A stretch of 64,000 nucleotides of DNA from Paenisporosarcina sp049671445 (GCF_049671445.1 NZ_JBATUX010000064.1:62001-126000), one strand, 5' to 3'. Positions 1 through 8,614 are shown, counted from the first letter of the stretch. Notes: generated from the sequence alone by a model not told the origin. Numbers and translations: made by a program.

Positions 1-1
1 A

Positions 2-400
2 GAGGCTCAAGGAATTGAAGCCGGCAGTGAATTGTCCGTAACTTTTGTTAATAATGAAGAAATTCAGCAAATTAATAGTGAGTACAGAGGAAAGAATGTA
101 CCCACGGATGTCATTTCATTTGCAATGGAAGAACTAGGTGAAGGAGAAATTGCTATTAATGTAGAAGGTGCGCCACGTGTTTTAGGGGATATTATTATCT
201 CTGTCGAACGTGCAAAAGAACAAGCAGCAGATTATGGACATAGTGAAGAAAGAGAATTAGGTTTTCTAGCTATTCATGGTTTCTTGCATTTACTCGGCTA
301 TGACCATATAGAAGAAGACGATGAAAAAGAAATGACTGAAAAACAAGAGGCGATTCTACAGTCTTTTGGATTGAGACGTGAACAGGATGAAAAACAATAA
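2..400 (+). CDS. ybeY: Endoribonuclease YbeY (5' end outside window)
   Basis: Metal-dependent single-strand RNase of the UPF0054 family, needed for 16S rRNA 3' maturation and ribosome quality control in the cytoplasm. The frame is open from the first bases of the window, so the true start lies upstream; about 132 C-terminal codons are visible. The family signature H-x3-H-x5-H is seen as HGFLHLLGYDH, and the upstream segment with NREYRGKxxPTDVxSFA-type spacing (here SEYRGKNVPTDVISFAM) is intact. It is followed directly by dgkA, whose start overlaps the ybeY stop, as in B. subtilis, so the two are probably translationally coupled. Confidence 0.95.
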   Translation, partial: EAQGIEAGSELSVTFVNNEEIQQINSEYRGKNVPTDVISFAMEELGEGEIAINVEGAPRVLGDIIISVERAKEQAADYGHSEERELGFLAIHGFLHLLGYDHIEEDDEKEMTEKQEAILQSFGLRREQDEKQ

Positions 401-752
401 TTTTTTTGCAGCATTTAAGTATGCTCTAGCAGGACTGATTCACGCTAGTAAGGGAGAACGGAATTTTCGTTTCCACTTATTTGCAGCCTTCGTTGTTGTT
501 ATAGCAGGTACAATCAGTCGTGTTTCAATGATTGAATGGGTAATCTTGATATTATGTATTTCAATCATGTTTAGTCTAGAATTAATCAACTCAGCTATAG
601 AACGAGTAGTTGATTTAGCGTCACCAGAGATTCATGATTTTGCTAAGCAAGCAAAGGATATGGGGGCTGCTGCAGTTCTTGTATTTGCCTGTGCAAGTGC
701 TATAATCGGAATACTCATCTTTTTACCTAAGTGGATGGAAATATTTAATTGA
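387..752 (+). CDS. dgkA: Diacylglycerol kinase family / undecaprenol kinase
   Basis: Small integral membrane lipid kinase of the prokaryotic DgkA family; in Gram-positive bacteria the substrate is mainly undecaprenol, recycling the lipid carrier of wall synthesis. The 121-residue product has an amphipathic start, three hydrophobic segments (around residues 30-50, 55-70 and 95-115) and the family motif ELINSAIERVVDL near residue 70. I chose ATG 387; a GTG at 378 is also in frame. Neither has a strong ribosome binding site, which fits coupling to ybeY, whose last codons overlap it. It sits between ybeY and cdd, the conserved Bacillales order. Confidence 0.93.
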   Translation: MKNNNFFAAFKYALAGLIHASKGERNFRFHLFAAFVVVIAGTISRVSMIEWVILILCISIMFSLELINSAIERVVDLASPEIHDFAKQAKDMGAAAVLVFACASAIIGILIFLPKWMEIFN

Positions 753-764
753 GGTGTTTGAACA

Positions 765-1175
765 ATGGAAAAGATACAATTAATGGAAGAATCTAAAATC
801 GCACGCGAAAATGCGTACGTACCATATTCGAAATTTAAAGTTGGCGCAGCTTTATTGACGAAAGAAGGAAAAGTTTATCACGGATGTAATATTGAAAATG
901 CCGCTTATAGCATGACGAACTGTGCAGAGCGTACAGCGATGTTTAAAGCGGTTTCTGAAGGCGAACGTAACTTTGCTTCTATATCAGTTGTAGCAGACAC
1001 AGACGGCCCAGTATCGCCTTGTGGAGCTTGCCGTCAAGTGATTGCAGAGTTTTGCGAACCAAACATGCCTGTTTATTTAATTAATTTAAAAGGAGATGTA
1101 CAGGAAACAACAGTTGCCCAATTGTTACCAGGTGCATTTTCTCCGGAGGATTTAGCCTATGCTGGAAGCAAATAA
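765..1175 (+). CDS. cdd: Cytidine deaminase
   Basis: Hydrolytic deaminase converting cytidine and deoxycytidine to uridine and deoxyuridine in pyrimidine salvage. The 136-residue length is normal for the tetrameric form. Zinc ligands and catalytic glutamate are visible as C53-A-E55 (CAERTAMF) and C86-x2-C89 (PCGACRQV). The N-terminal YVPYSKFKVGAAL substrate-binding segment is typical. ATG 765 is preceded by GAGG at 751-754. Its last 17 bases overlap the start of era, so it belongs to the ybeY-dgkA-cdd-era-recO transcription unit. Confidence 0.97.
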   Translation: MEKIQLMEESKIARENAYVPYSKFKVGAALLTKEGKVYHGCNIENAAYSMTNCAERTAMFKAVSEGERNFASISVVADTDGPVSPCGACRQVIAEFCEPNMPVYLINLKGDVQETTVAQLLPGAFSPEDLAYAGSK

Positions 1176-2073
1176 AGGATATAAATCAGGTTTTATTTCA
1201 ATTATTGGACGACCTAACGCTGGTAAATCAACTTTTTTAAATAAAGTAATCGGACAAAAAATTGCGATTATGAGCGATAAACCACAGACGACAAGGAATA
1301 AAGTTCAAGGTGTTTTAACGACAGATAAACAGCAAATTATTTTTATCGACACACCTGGAATTAATGAACCTAGACATAAACTAGGTGATTTTATGTTAAA
1401 AGTGGCTAAAAACACACTACGTGAAGTAGATGCCATTTTATTGATGGTAGATTCAGTAGATCGAATTGGAAAACAAGATCGGTATATATTAGAAATGTTA
1501 AAAGGCAATGAAACTCCTGTATTTTTAGTGATGAATAAAATTGATTTAATTCATCCGGATAAGTTATTGAGTGTCACGGAAGCTTTCCGCAAAGAATATG
1601 ATTTCGCCGACGTTATTCCAATCTCCGCTTTAGAAGGAATCAATATCGATGGGTTACTTGAAGTGTTAACAAAACATTTGCCAGAAGGACCTCAATATTA
1701 TCCTGCTGATCAAGTAACAGACCATCCAGAGCGTTTTATCATTTCGGAATTAATTCGTGAAAAAGTACTTCATTTAACTCACGAAGAAATCCCTCACTCA
1801 ATTGCTGTTGTTATTGAGAAAATTAAAAGAGAAGAAGACAGTGAAAAAATTCGGGTAACCGCGACGATTATGGTTGAACGTGAATCACAAAAAGGTATGG
1901 TCATCGGCAAAAAGGGAGCACTATTAAAAGAAGTAGGAGTGCGTGCTCGTAAGGATATAGAAATGTTATTAGGTAGTAAAGTATACCTTGAGTTGTGGGT
2001 AAAGGTTCAAAGAGATTGGCGCAACAAACAAGTCCATTTACGTGATTTTGGATTCCGCGACGACGAGTATTAA
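1159..2073 (+). CDS. era: GTPase Era
   Basis: Ras-like GTPase with a C-terminal KH domain that binds the 3' end of 16S rRNA and acts in 30S subunit assembly. In the 304-residue product the G motifs are GRPNAGKS (17-24), DTPG (64-67) and NKID (126-129); the KH domain carries VIGKKG near residue 249. The start ATG 1159 lies inside the end of cdd and gives the usual short N-terminal extension. recO follows 18 bases after the stop. All motifs are intact. Confidence 0.98.
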   Translation: MLEANKGYKSGFISIIGRPNAGKSTFLNKVIGQKIAIMSDKPQTTRNKVQGVLTTDKQQIIFIDTPGINEPRHKLGDFMLKVAKNTLREVDAILLMVDSVDRIGKQDRYILEMLKGNETPVFLVMNKIDLIHPDKLLSVTEAFRKEYDFADVIPISALEGINIDGLLEVLTKHLPEGPQYYPADQVTDHPERFIISELIREKVLHLTHEEIPHSIAVVIEKIKREEDSEKIRVTATIMVERESQKGMVIGKKGALLKEVGVRARKDIEMLLGSKVYLELWVKVQRDWRNKQVHLRDFGFRDDEY

Positions 2074-2091
2074 TAAGGGGCGTGTGGGCAG

Positions 2092-2883
2092 TTGCTGAAT
2101 CGTATAGAAGGCATTGTCTTAAAAACGCAAGATTATGGGGAAGCCAATAAAATTGTCACTCTTTTTTCTCGAGAAGGTGGTAAGATTACTGCGATGGCCA
2201 GAGGTGCAAAAAAACCTGCAAGTCGTTTGGCTGCAATTACCCAACCTTTTACACATGGCTCTTTTTTAATTCAACAGGGTCGTGGTATGGGGACTATGCA
2301 ACAAGGTGAACAAGTGGAGTCCTATCGACATATTCGTCAAGATATTGAAGCGACAGCTTATGCAAGCTTTATAGTGGAACTGATTGATCGAGCAGTGGAC
2401 GATCGTTCTCCACAACCCTCCATTTTTAATTTACTTCAACATGCTTTACATGCAATCTCAGATGAGTATGATCCTGAAGCTATCGCTTTATTTGTGGAAT
2501 GGAAGATGTTGCCGGTCACAGGTATTTATCCAACTTTACATCAATGTACAAATTGTGGTGCAACGGAGGGTGAATTCGCATTTTCATTTCAACAAATCGG
2601 TTTCTTGTGTCATCGCTGTTTTAGTGTTGATCGGTATATTATTCGTTTAACTCCTGCGCAAGTTAAGCTCATTCGAACCTTTTACACAGTACCAATTGAG
2701 CAAGTTGGGAAGTTAACATTAAAAAAAGAAACGAAAACATTTATTAAAAAGATTGTACGTACTATTTATGAAGAACAAACTGGTATTCGATTAAAAACGC
2801 GATCGTTTATTGAGCAGCTTGATCGTTCACCAGAATATTTCCCTAAAAAAGAAAATCCGTCTACTCCTCCTGAAGAAGAGTAG
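2092..2883 (+). CDS. recO: DNA repair protein RecO
   Basis: RecF-pathway mediator that helps RecR load RecA on SSB-coated DNA and anneals single strands. It has 263 residues, with an N-terminal OB fold (LKTQDYGEANKIVTLFSREGGK) and a C-terminal zinc module seen as CTNC and CHRC. The start is TTG 2092, preceded by GGGGCGTG; no better in-frame start exists. The C-terminal tail is proline/glutamate rich. The stop codon lies within the stem of an intrinsic terminator, so transcription of the ybeY-recO unit should end here. The small yqzL gene that accompanies recO in some bacilli is not present. Confidence 0.95.
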   Translation: MLNRIEGIVLKTQDYGEANKIVTLFSREGGKITAMARGAKKPASRLAAITQPFTHGSFLIQQGRGMGTMQQGEQVESYRHIRQDIEATAYASFIVELIDRAVDDRSPQPSIFNLLQHALHAISDEYDPEAIALFVEWKMLPVTGIYPTLHQCTNCGATEGEFAFSFQQIGFLCHRCFSVDRYIIRLTPAQVKLIRTFYTVPIEQVGKLTLKKETKTFIKKIVRTIYEEQTGIRLKTRSFIEQLDRSPEYFPKKENPSTPPEEE

Positions 2884-2896
2884 GCGGATTTTTTTA
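2853..2896 (+). terminator. Intrinsic terminator overlapping the 3' end of recO
   Basis: The stem AAATCCG-t-CTACTC pairs with GAGTAG-g-CGGATTT around a short purine-rich loop and is followed by seven T. The left arm lies inside the last recO codons. Confidence 0.9.
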
Positions 2897-2949
2897 TTGG
2901 CTTTGTTCATTTACCAATTGTTGCACAACTTGACTAATCGTAAGAAAAG

Positions 2950-2999
2950 AGAGGGACTGTCTACGTGCGTGAAATATGACGAGGGGCAGCCCTCTTTTT
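2950..2999 (+). terminator. Terminator-like hairpin at the left end of repeat R1
   Basis: AGAGGG (2950-2955) and CTG (2957-2959) pair with CAG (2987-2989) and CCCTCT (2990-2995), followed by a T run. The same bases form the left boundary of interspersed repeat R1, and the equivalent position in R3 also forms a terminator. It lies about 60 bases beyond the recO terminator, so it may be a property of the repeat rather than of recO. Confidence 0.55.
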
Positions 3000-3324
3000 A
3001 TATTCAGTAGAGTTTGATTTTCGTTTCAGACGGACGCTTTCCGCGGGCATGGCCTCAGCCTCCTCGACGAGCAAAAACATCTGCTCCTGCGGTTCCTCGT
3101 CGCAAACAAGTTGTGCATTTTTTTCACAACTTGTTGCCTGTGGGGTCTTCAGCTCATGCACCTGCCGCTTCGCTTTCGGTGCAGAAAAACATCTGCTATT
3201 CCCGCTGGACTCGCCGTCTTTCACTCCAATCAATCATCATCTTTGTAAAGCATCCATACAATAAATATAGAAAAATAGATCGGTGGAGAAATAAGTTATA
3301 TTCGGGACTGAATTAGTCAGACCT
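2982..3324 (+). repeat. Interspersed GC-rich repeat, copy R1 (with two internal inserts)
   Basis: First of three related copies in the window (R2 12038-12315 inverted, R3 49873-50192 same orientation). The shared core includes GACGCTTTCCGCGGGCATGG, CCTCAGCCTCCTCG, GGGGTCTTCAGCTCATGC, TATTCCCGCTGGA and CGCCGTCTTTCACTCCAATCA. Both outer ends are also shared with R3: the left end reads CCTCTTTTTATATTCAG, the right end TATATT-c-GGGACT...CAGACC. Compared with R2 and R3, R1 carries about 65 extra bases at 3073-3141 and about 37 at 3160-3196. Six-frame open stretches across it are by-products of its G+C content; I see no gene in 2900-3390. Confidence 0.85.
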
Positions 3325-3390
3325 TACTTTCATCATTTTGAATAATAGCTGAGCGCAAAAAGTACTTATTAGCTTTAAAACTATAATGAA

Positions 3391-4773
3391 TTAAAATTCT
3401 AAGTGTTTCTCAATGTATGCCTTAACATCAGCAATTGGCATACGTGTTTGCTCCATTGAATCGCGATGACGAACGGTTACTTGTCCATCTTCTACTGAAT
3501 CAAAGTCGTACGTAATGCAGAAAGGTGTACCGATTTCATCTTGTCGACGGTAACGTTTACCGATTGATTGAGAATCATCGTAATCCACCATGAACGATTT
3601 GCTTAGATCAGCAAATACTTCGTTAGCACCCTCAGCTAATTTTTTTGATAAAGGCAAAATTGCTGCTTTTACTGGAGCTAAAGCTGGATGGAAGCGTAAA
3701 ACGGTACGTTTATCGTCACCTTCAAGAGCTTCTTCTGCATATGCGTCACATAAGAAAGCAAGTGTAACGCGGTCAGCTCCTAATGAAGGTTCAATACAGA
3801 AAGGTACATAGCGCTCGTTTGTAATAGGATCGATGTAATTAAAGTCTTCACCTGAATGTTCCATATGGCGTTTTAAATCGAAATCAGTGCGGTCCGCAAT
3901 GCCCCATAATTCACCCCAACCGAATGGGAATTTATATTCCACGTCTGTTGTAGCAGAAGCATAGTGAGACAATTCTTCAACATCATGGTCACGTAAACGA
4001 ATGTTATCTTCAGTTAAACCTAAGTTTAATAACCAGTTCTTACAATAATCGCGCCAGTAAGCGAACCACTCTAAGTCTTCACCTGGTTTACAGAAGAACT
4101 CAAGTTCCATTTGCTCAAATTCACGCGTACGGAATGTAAAGTTACCTGGTGTAATTTCATTTCTAAAACTTTTACCAATCTGTGCAATACCAAAAGGCAT
4201 TTTTTTACGCATTGAGCGTTGAACATTTTTGAAGTTAACAAAAATTCCTTGCGCTGTTTCAGGACGTAAGTAAATATCATTTGATGACGCTTCTGTAACA
4301 CCTTGAGATGTTTTAAACATCAAATTAAATTGACGAATATCTGTGAAATCTTGCGCGCCGCAATCTGGGCAAGTAATCGCATGTTCGCTTATTAGTTCTT
4401 GCATTTTTTCAAATGAAAGCCCATCAACAATCATTTCAATTCCTTTAGTATCAAGTGCATCTTCAATTAACTTATCAGCACGATGACGTGCTTTACATTT
4501 TTTACAGTCAATCATTGGGTCGTTAAAGTTTCCGATATGACCAGAAGCTGACCACACTTTAGGATTCATTAAGATCGCTGCGTCCACTCCAACGTTGTAT
4601 GGAGATTCTTGAACGAATTTGCGCCACCATGCTTTTTTAATATTGTTTTTAAGTTCAATTCCTAATGGGCCGTAATCCCATGTGTTGGCTAAGCCACCGT
4701 AAATATCTGAGCCAGGAAAAACAAAACCTCTGTGTTTTGCTAAACTAACTACTTTTTCCATTGTAATCGTCAT
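3391..4773 (-). CDS. glyS: Glycyl-tRNA synthetase, single-chain dimeric type
   Basis: Class II aminoacyl-tRNA synthetase charging tRNA-Gly. The 460-residue product is the archaeal/eukaryal-like alpha2 type, not the GlyQ/GlyS tetramer of B. subtilis. Visible landmarks are the N-terminal MEKVVSLAKHRGFVFPGSDIYGG, motif 2 FRNEITPGNFTFRTREFEQ, and the C-terminal anticodon-binding domain (around residues 365-460). A CxxC pair (CKKC, CPDC) is present in the insertion domain. I chose ATG 4773 because GGAGGG at 4781-4786 is correctly spaced; an upstream open frame runs into the T-box leader and is not coding. Regulated by the T-box below. Confidence 0.97.
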   Translation of the reverse strand: MTITMEKVVSLAKHRGFVFPGSDIYGGLANTWDYGPLGIELKNNIKKAWWRKFVQESPYNVGVDAAILMNPKVWSASGHIGNFNDPMIDCKKCKARHRADKLIEDALDTKGIEMIVDGLSFEKMQELISEHAITCPDCGAQDFTDIRQFNLMFKTSQGVTEASSNDIYLRPETAQGIFVNFKNVQRSMRKKMPFGIAQIGKSFRNEITPGNFTFRTREFEQMELEFFCKPGEDLEWFAYWRDYCKNWLLNLGLTEDNIRLRDHDVEELSHYASATTDVEYKFPFGWGELWGIADRTDFDLKRHMEHSGEDFNYIDPITNERYVPFCIEPSLGADRVTLAFLCDAYAEEALEGDDKRTVLRFHPALAPVKAAILPLSKKLAEGANEVFADLSKSFMVDYDDSQSIGKRYRRQDEIGTPFCITYDFDSVEDGQVTVRHRDSMEQTRMPIADVKAYIEKHLEF

Positions 4774-4789
4774 AAAAAATCCCTCCAAA

Positions 4790-5000
4790 ATAAAAATAGC
4801 ACTCGTCTCCGGACAATTAATGTCCGGGGACGAGTGCTTAATACCCGCGGTTCCACCCCAGTTGACTGCCAAAATGCAATCCACTTTCAAAATTCATGAC
4901 TCCAGGACGCCTTTTCATGTTCGATGCAGACTTCCACTATCTCTGCTCGCTTCGGTGAACAATACTTATTTTCCTATCTTCGTCTATATAATTGAGTACA
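4790..5000 (-). promoter_or_regulatory. T-box leader of glyS (glycine-specific)
   Basis: On the minus strand the conserved T-box reads GGGTGGAACCGCGGG (around 4845-4858), directly followed by a long terminator stem (4799-4837: GCACTCGTCCCCGG paired with CCGGAGACGAGTGC) and a T-rich run. Upstream are a stem I with an AG-bulge-like AAGATAGGAA, the distal loop sequence GATAGTGGAAG, and a CTGGAGT segment preceded by a GGC triplet. That triplet is the likely specifier for glycine. Uncharged tRNA-Gly should stabilise the antiterminator and allow glyS transcription. This explains the apparently empty 4774-5104 interval. Confidence 0.93.
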
Positions 5001-5004
5001 TCAT

Positions 5005-5033
5005 AGCATACTACATTAAAAAGCGCCAATCAA
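5005..5033 (-). promoter_or_regulatory. Sigma-A type promoter of glyS
   Basis: On the minus strand TTGATT (5033-5028), a 17-base spacer and TATGCT (5010-5005) lie just upstream of the T-box leader. Confidence 0.6.
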
Positions 5034-5104
5034 GCTGTACACTAGATAACATTACTTAAATAGTATATAATAATGAACATTGAGTATAACACATTTTTGA
5101 GGCG

Positions 5105-5743
5105 GTGAGTCCGATCGAACTCAACAAACGTCAAGAGGAAATTTTGGTAATTGTTAAAGGAAATGGTCCGATTACGGGAGAACAAATTGCAGAACGTTTG
5201 AATTTAACAAGATCTACATTGCGACCGGATTTAGCAATTTTAACGATGGCTGGATTCTTAGATGCAAGACCACGAGTAGGGTATTTTTATTCAGGTAAAA
5301 AAACTGGTCAAGCTGTCACAGATAGCATGATGAATATGAAAGTAAGAGACTTTCAATCAATCCCTATAGTTGTAGCCGAAGATATGACTGTTTACGATGC
5401 AATTTGTCACATGTTTCTAGAAGATGTTGGCACTTTGTTTGTTGTTGATAAAAATGCGTATTTAACAGGAGTATTATCAAGAAAAGATTTACTTCGGACG
5501 AGCTTAGGTCAACAGGATTTAAATAAAATTCCCGTTCATATTATAATGACGAGGATGCCTAATATTACGTTTTGCTTCAAACATGATTCGTTACTTCATG
5601 CGGCGAAGAAATTGATAGATAAACAAATTGACGCGCTACCAATTGTTAAAGAACATCCAGATGGATATGAAGTAATTGGCCGAATAACAAAAACTAACAT
5701 AACAGGTGCTTTTCTGTCCTTAGCAGAAAATCACGATTTGTGA
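5105..5743 (+). CDS. ccpN: CcpN-type CBS-domain transcriptional repressor
   Basis: In B. subtilis CcpN represses gluconeogenic genes (gapB, pckA) and the sRNA SR1 on glycolytic substrates. The 212-residue product has an N-terminal winged helix (residues 1-65, IELNKRQEEILVIV, GEQIAERLNLTRSTLRPDLAIL) and a tandem CBS-domain pair (around residues 80-205) that senses nucleotides. The start is GTG 5105, which matches the family N-terminus. The GAGG motif at 5099-5102 is only two bases away, unusually close. It is followed 11 bases later by the PPDK regulator gene, the pairing seen in B. subtilis (ccpN-yqfL), which supports a role in the pyruvate/PEP node. Confidence 0.93.
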   Translation: MSPIELNKRQEEILVIVKGNGPITGEQIAERLNLTRSTLRPDLAILTMAGFLDARPRVGYFYSGKKTGQAVTDSMMNMKVRDFQSIPIVVAEDMTVYDAICHMFLEDVGTLFVVDKNAYLTGVLSRKDLLRTSLGQQDLNKIPVHIIMTRMPNITFCFKHDSLLHAAKKLIDKQIDALPIVKEHPDGYEVIGRITKTNITGAFLSLAENHDL

Positions 5744-5754
5744 GGTGATAAACC

Positions 5755-6558
5755 ATGAAAAAACTGCATATATTTATTGTTTCTGATTCCGTAGGAGAAA
5801 CAGGAGAATTAGTTGCGAAAGCAGCAGTTAGCCAGTTTAGACCTGGTTTGCAAGACACATCATTAAAACGTTTACCCCATATAGAAACGATTGATCATGT
5901 GATTGAAATCGTCCAATTAGCAAAAATTCAACAAGCTATTATTTTATTTACTCTCGTTCGAAAAACGATGCGTGCTACTTTGAAAAAAGAATGTGCACTA
6001 CATGGAGTTCGTTTCATCGATTTAATGGGACCGCTTATGGATACTTTGGAAGAAGAATTAAATGAAGTACCATTTGAAGAACCGGGTCTTGTTCGTAAAC
6101 TTGATGACGACTATTTTAAAAAAATCGAAGCGATTGAGTTTGCTGTCAAATATGATGATGGAAGAGACCCAAGAGGTTTGCTGTTGGCGGACATCGTGCT
6201 TATAGGTGTATCACGTACATCTAAAACGCCATTGTCTCAATATTTGGCTCATAAGCGTTATAAAGTTGCAAATGTACCGCTTGTACCTGAAGTTGAGCCA
6301 CCGGAAGAGCTTTTTAGAGTAGACCCTGAGAAGTGCTTCGGTCTTGTAATTTCTCCTGACAAGTTGAATTTTATCAGGAAAGAACGATTAATTGCGTTAG
6401 GATTAAATGATGATGCGAGCTATGCAAAATTAGATCGCATTAAACAAGAAATCGTGCATTTTGAGAAAGTTGTCTCTCGCATTGGTTGTCAAGTCATTGA
6501 TGTTACGAATCGCGCTGTAGAAGAAACAGCAAATGTGATTTTAAACAAAATCCAGTAA
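5755..6558 (+). CDS. yqfL: Pyruvate, phosphate dikinase regulatory protein (DUF299)
   Basis: Bifunctional serine/threonine kinase and Pi-dependent phosphorylase family that inactivates and reactivates pyruvate phosphate dikinase or PEP synthase. It has 267 residues. The N-terminal IFIVSDSVGETGE and the P-loop GVSRTSKT (151-158) are the family signatures. In B. subtilis the homologue YqfL is needed for CcpN-dependent control of gluconeogenic genes, which agrees with its place directly behind ccpN. ATG 5755 has the ribosome binding site GAGGTGAT. A terminator follows at once. The target enzyme is not in this window. Confidence 0.92.
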   Translation: MKKLHIFIVSDSVGETGELVAKAAVSQFRPGLQDTSLKRLPHIETIDHVIEIVQLAKIQQAIILFTLVRKTMRATLKKECALHGVRFIDLMGPLMDTLEEELNEVPFEEPGLVRKLDDDYFKKIEAIEFAVKYDDGRDPRGLLLADIVLIGVSRTSKTPLSQYLAHKRYKVANVPLVPEVEPPEELFRVDPEKCFGLVISPDKLNFIRKERLIALGLNDDASYAKLDRIKQEIVHFEKVVSRIGCQVIDVTNRAVEETANVILNKIQ

Positions 6559-6560
6559 GG

Positions 6561-6594
6561 AAAAACCATCCCGATGTTGGGAAGGTTTTTTCTT
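6561..6594 (+). terminator. Intrinsic terminator after yqfL
   Basis: AAAAACC-ATCCC pairs with GGGAA-GGTTTTTT; a T run follows. Confidence 0.88.
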
Positions 6595-6774
6595 TTGAAA
6601 AAGCAAATATTTTGTAGATTTTTTCATGGAAACGTTTTATAATGAAAATTTGTGGTAAAAATATTTAATATGAGTTGTCATTTCCCAAGTTTTTTTTATT
6701 TTTGTCGAAACTTGCAGGATTTTCTTCAACTATCTCGAATTCAATATATAGCCTATAAAGATGGTGATGACAAC

Positions 6775-8586
6775 GTGCAACGAATTCCGGAAGAAACAAT
6801 CGAACAGATTCGCACAAGTAATGACGTAGTTGATGTCATTAGTGAATATGTTCAGTTGACGAAACGTGGACGAAACTGGTTTGGTCTTTGCCCATTTCAT
6901 AATGAACAATCACCTTCGTTTTCAGTTTCTCAAGACAAACAGATTTTTCATTGTTTTGGTTGTGGTGCTGGAGGGAATTCCATTACTTTTGTGATGGATA
7001 TAGATAACTTGTCTTTCCAAGAAGCTTTAGGCAAATTGGGTTCCCGTGTGGGCATAGAAATTGATATCGAACCTCAAACAGGTGAACCCACTACGATTTC
7101 TAAAGAAGAAACGCATATGAAAGAAGCACACACTTTTGCGATGAATTATTATCACCACTTGCTACTAAATACCGAAGAAGGAGAAAAAGCTCTTCAATAT
7201 TTAGAAGAAAGAGGATTTTCTCGTGAGCTTATTGAACAATATAGAATTGGGTGGTCTCTTCCAAACTGGGATGCCTTAACAACATTACTGGAACGTAAAG
7301 GATTTAGTTTAGCTGAAATGGCTCAAAGTGGGCTTGTTATTCAAAAAGAAAATAGAAATGAATACTTTGACCGATTTAGAGAACGAATCATGTTTCCAGT
7401 TCGAGATGAAGCGGGCCATGTCATTGCATTTTCTGGACGAGTTTTAACTACAGAATCACAAGATGCTAAATACATGAATAGTCCTGAATCTCCAATCTTC
7501 CAAAAAAGTAAAGTTTTGTATAATCTAGATGTTTCTCGTCCTATTATTAGGAAAAAACATAAAGTGATTGTCATGGAAGGTTTTATGGATGTTATAGCAG
7601 CGGCAAAAGCGGGTATCATGAATACTGTAGCAACAATGGGTACTGCTTTGACAAAAGAACAGATTAATAAGTTGAAACGGTTAACTGATTCAGTCACTAT
7701 TTGTTATGATGGTGATTCTGCTGGTTTTGAAGCTGCAAAACGAGCGGCACAGCTTTTAGTGCAAGATAAAATTAAAACTGAAATTGCGTTGTTACCTGAT
7801 CAGATGGATCCTGATGATTTTATTCAAACAAACGGGGCAGATGCCTTTGAGAAACAAATCATTGAACGTCCACATGCGTACTTAGCATTTATGATGATGG
7901 CAGCGAGACGCAATAAGAATTTTCAATTTGAAAACGACACGTTACAATACGTGCAAGAAGTTCTCGAACATTTTGTAGGGAACTCTTCACCAGTTGAACG
8001 AGATTTATATATTAGACAGCTAGCAAAAGAAACCAATATTTCTGAAGAGGCGATTTATCAACAATTCAGAAAAATAGAAGGTAAAACTATAAAGCAAAAC
8101 AAGAGACAACAAGCTCCACCAATTGCCCAAAACTTGCCTGTAAGTCGTAAGCTTGTCCAAGCAATTGATCGGGCTGAAAAATTGTTGCTCGCTCATATGT
8201 TACACCAAGTAGATATTGTCGATAGTTTGCATCAAGAGCATGGACTTCATGTTTTTATTCATGATTCATATGAAGCGATATTTGTTCGTCTCATTGGTTT
8301 CTACGACACTTATCCGCAAGCAGATGTACATCGTTTTCTAGAAATTTTAGAGGACACAGAATTACGTAAGTTGGTAATGGAAGCAACGTTAACAGAACGA
8401 GACCCAGAACATGCACGTGAAGAAGTCTCTGACTGCTTACGACAAATAAATAAACACCGAATCGAGCTTCAAATTCAATTGAAAATGCATGAGTCAAAAG
8501 AGGCAGAAAAGATGCAAGATATGACGAGTGCACTAGCGCTAGCAAAACAAATAATCGATTTAAAGAAATCGTTATCAACGATGTAA
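6775..8586 (+). CDS. dnaG: DNA primase
   Basis: Synthesises RNA primers at the replication fork together with DnaB-type helicase. The 603-residue product has an N-terminal CHC2 zinc-binding domain (C39, H42, C60, C63), a TOPRIM catalytic core (VIVMEGFMDV and DGDSAG metal-binding acidic residues) and a C-terminal helicase-interaction domain. I chose GTG 6775, giving MQRIPEETIEQI, which matches the family start, with GGTGAT upstream. The frame stays open further upstream but that part has no family likeness. It forms the conserved dnaG-sigA unit. yqxD, present upstream in B. subtilis, is missing. Confidence 0.97.
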   Translation: MQRIPEETIEQIRTSNDVVDVISEYVQLTKRGRNWFGLCPFHNEQSPSFSVSQDKQIFHCFGCGAGGNSITFVMDIDNLSFQEALGKLGSRVGIEIDIEPQTGEPTTISKEETHMKEAHTFAMNYYHHLLLNTEEGEKALQYLEERGFSRELIEQYRIGWSLPNWDALTTLLERKGFSLAEMAQSGLVIQKENRNEYFDRFRERIMFPVRDEAGHVIAFSGRVLTTESQDAKYMNSPESPIFQKSKVLYNLDVSRPIIRKKHKVIVMEGFMDVIAAAKAGIMNTVATMGTALTKEQINKLKRLTDSVTICYDGDSAGFEAAKRAAQLLVQDKIKTEIALLPDQMDPDDFIQTNGADAFEKQIIERPHAYLAFMMMAARRNKNFQFENDTLQYVQEVLEHFVGNSSPVERDLYIRQLAKETNISEEAIYQQFRKIEGKTIKQNKRQQAPPIAQNLPVSRKLVQAIDRAEKLLLAHMLHQVDIVDSLHQEHGLHVFIHDSYEAIFVRLIGFYDTYPQADVHRFLEILEDTELRKLVMEATLTERDPEHAREEVSDCLRQINKHRIELQIQLKMHESKEAEKMQDMTSALALAKQIIDLKKSLSTM

Positions 8587-8614
8587 ATGATTGGTTTTTA
8601 AAGGAGGAAGACTT

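Noticed and set aside
2961..3316. Open frames on both strands across repeat R1
   Set aside because: They coincide with the GC-rich repeat core, have no good ribosome binding site and recur in part at R2 and R3 in other frames; products of base composition.
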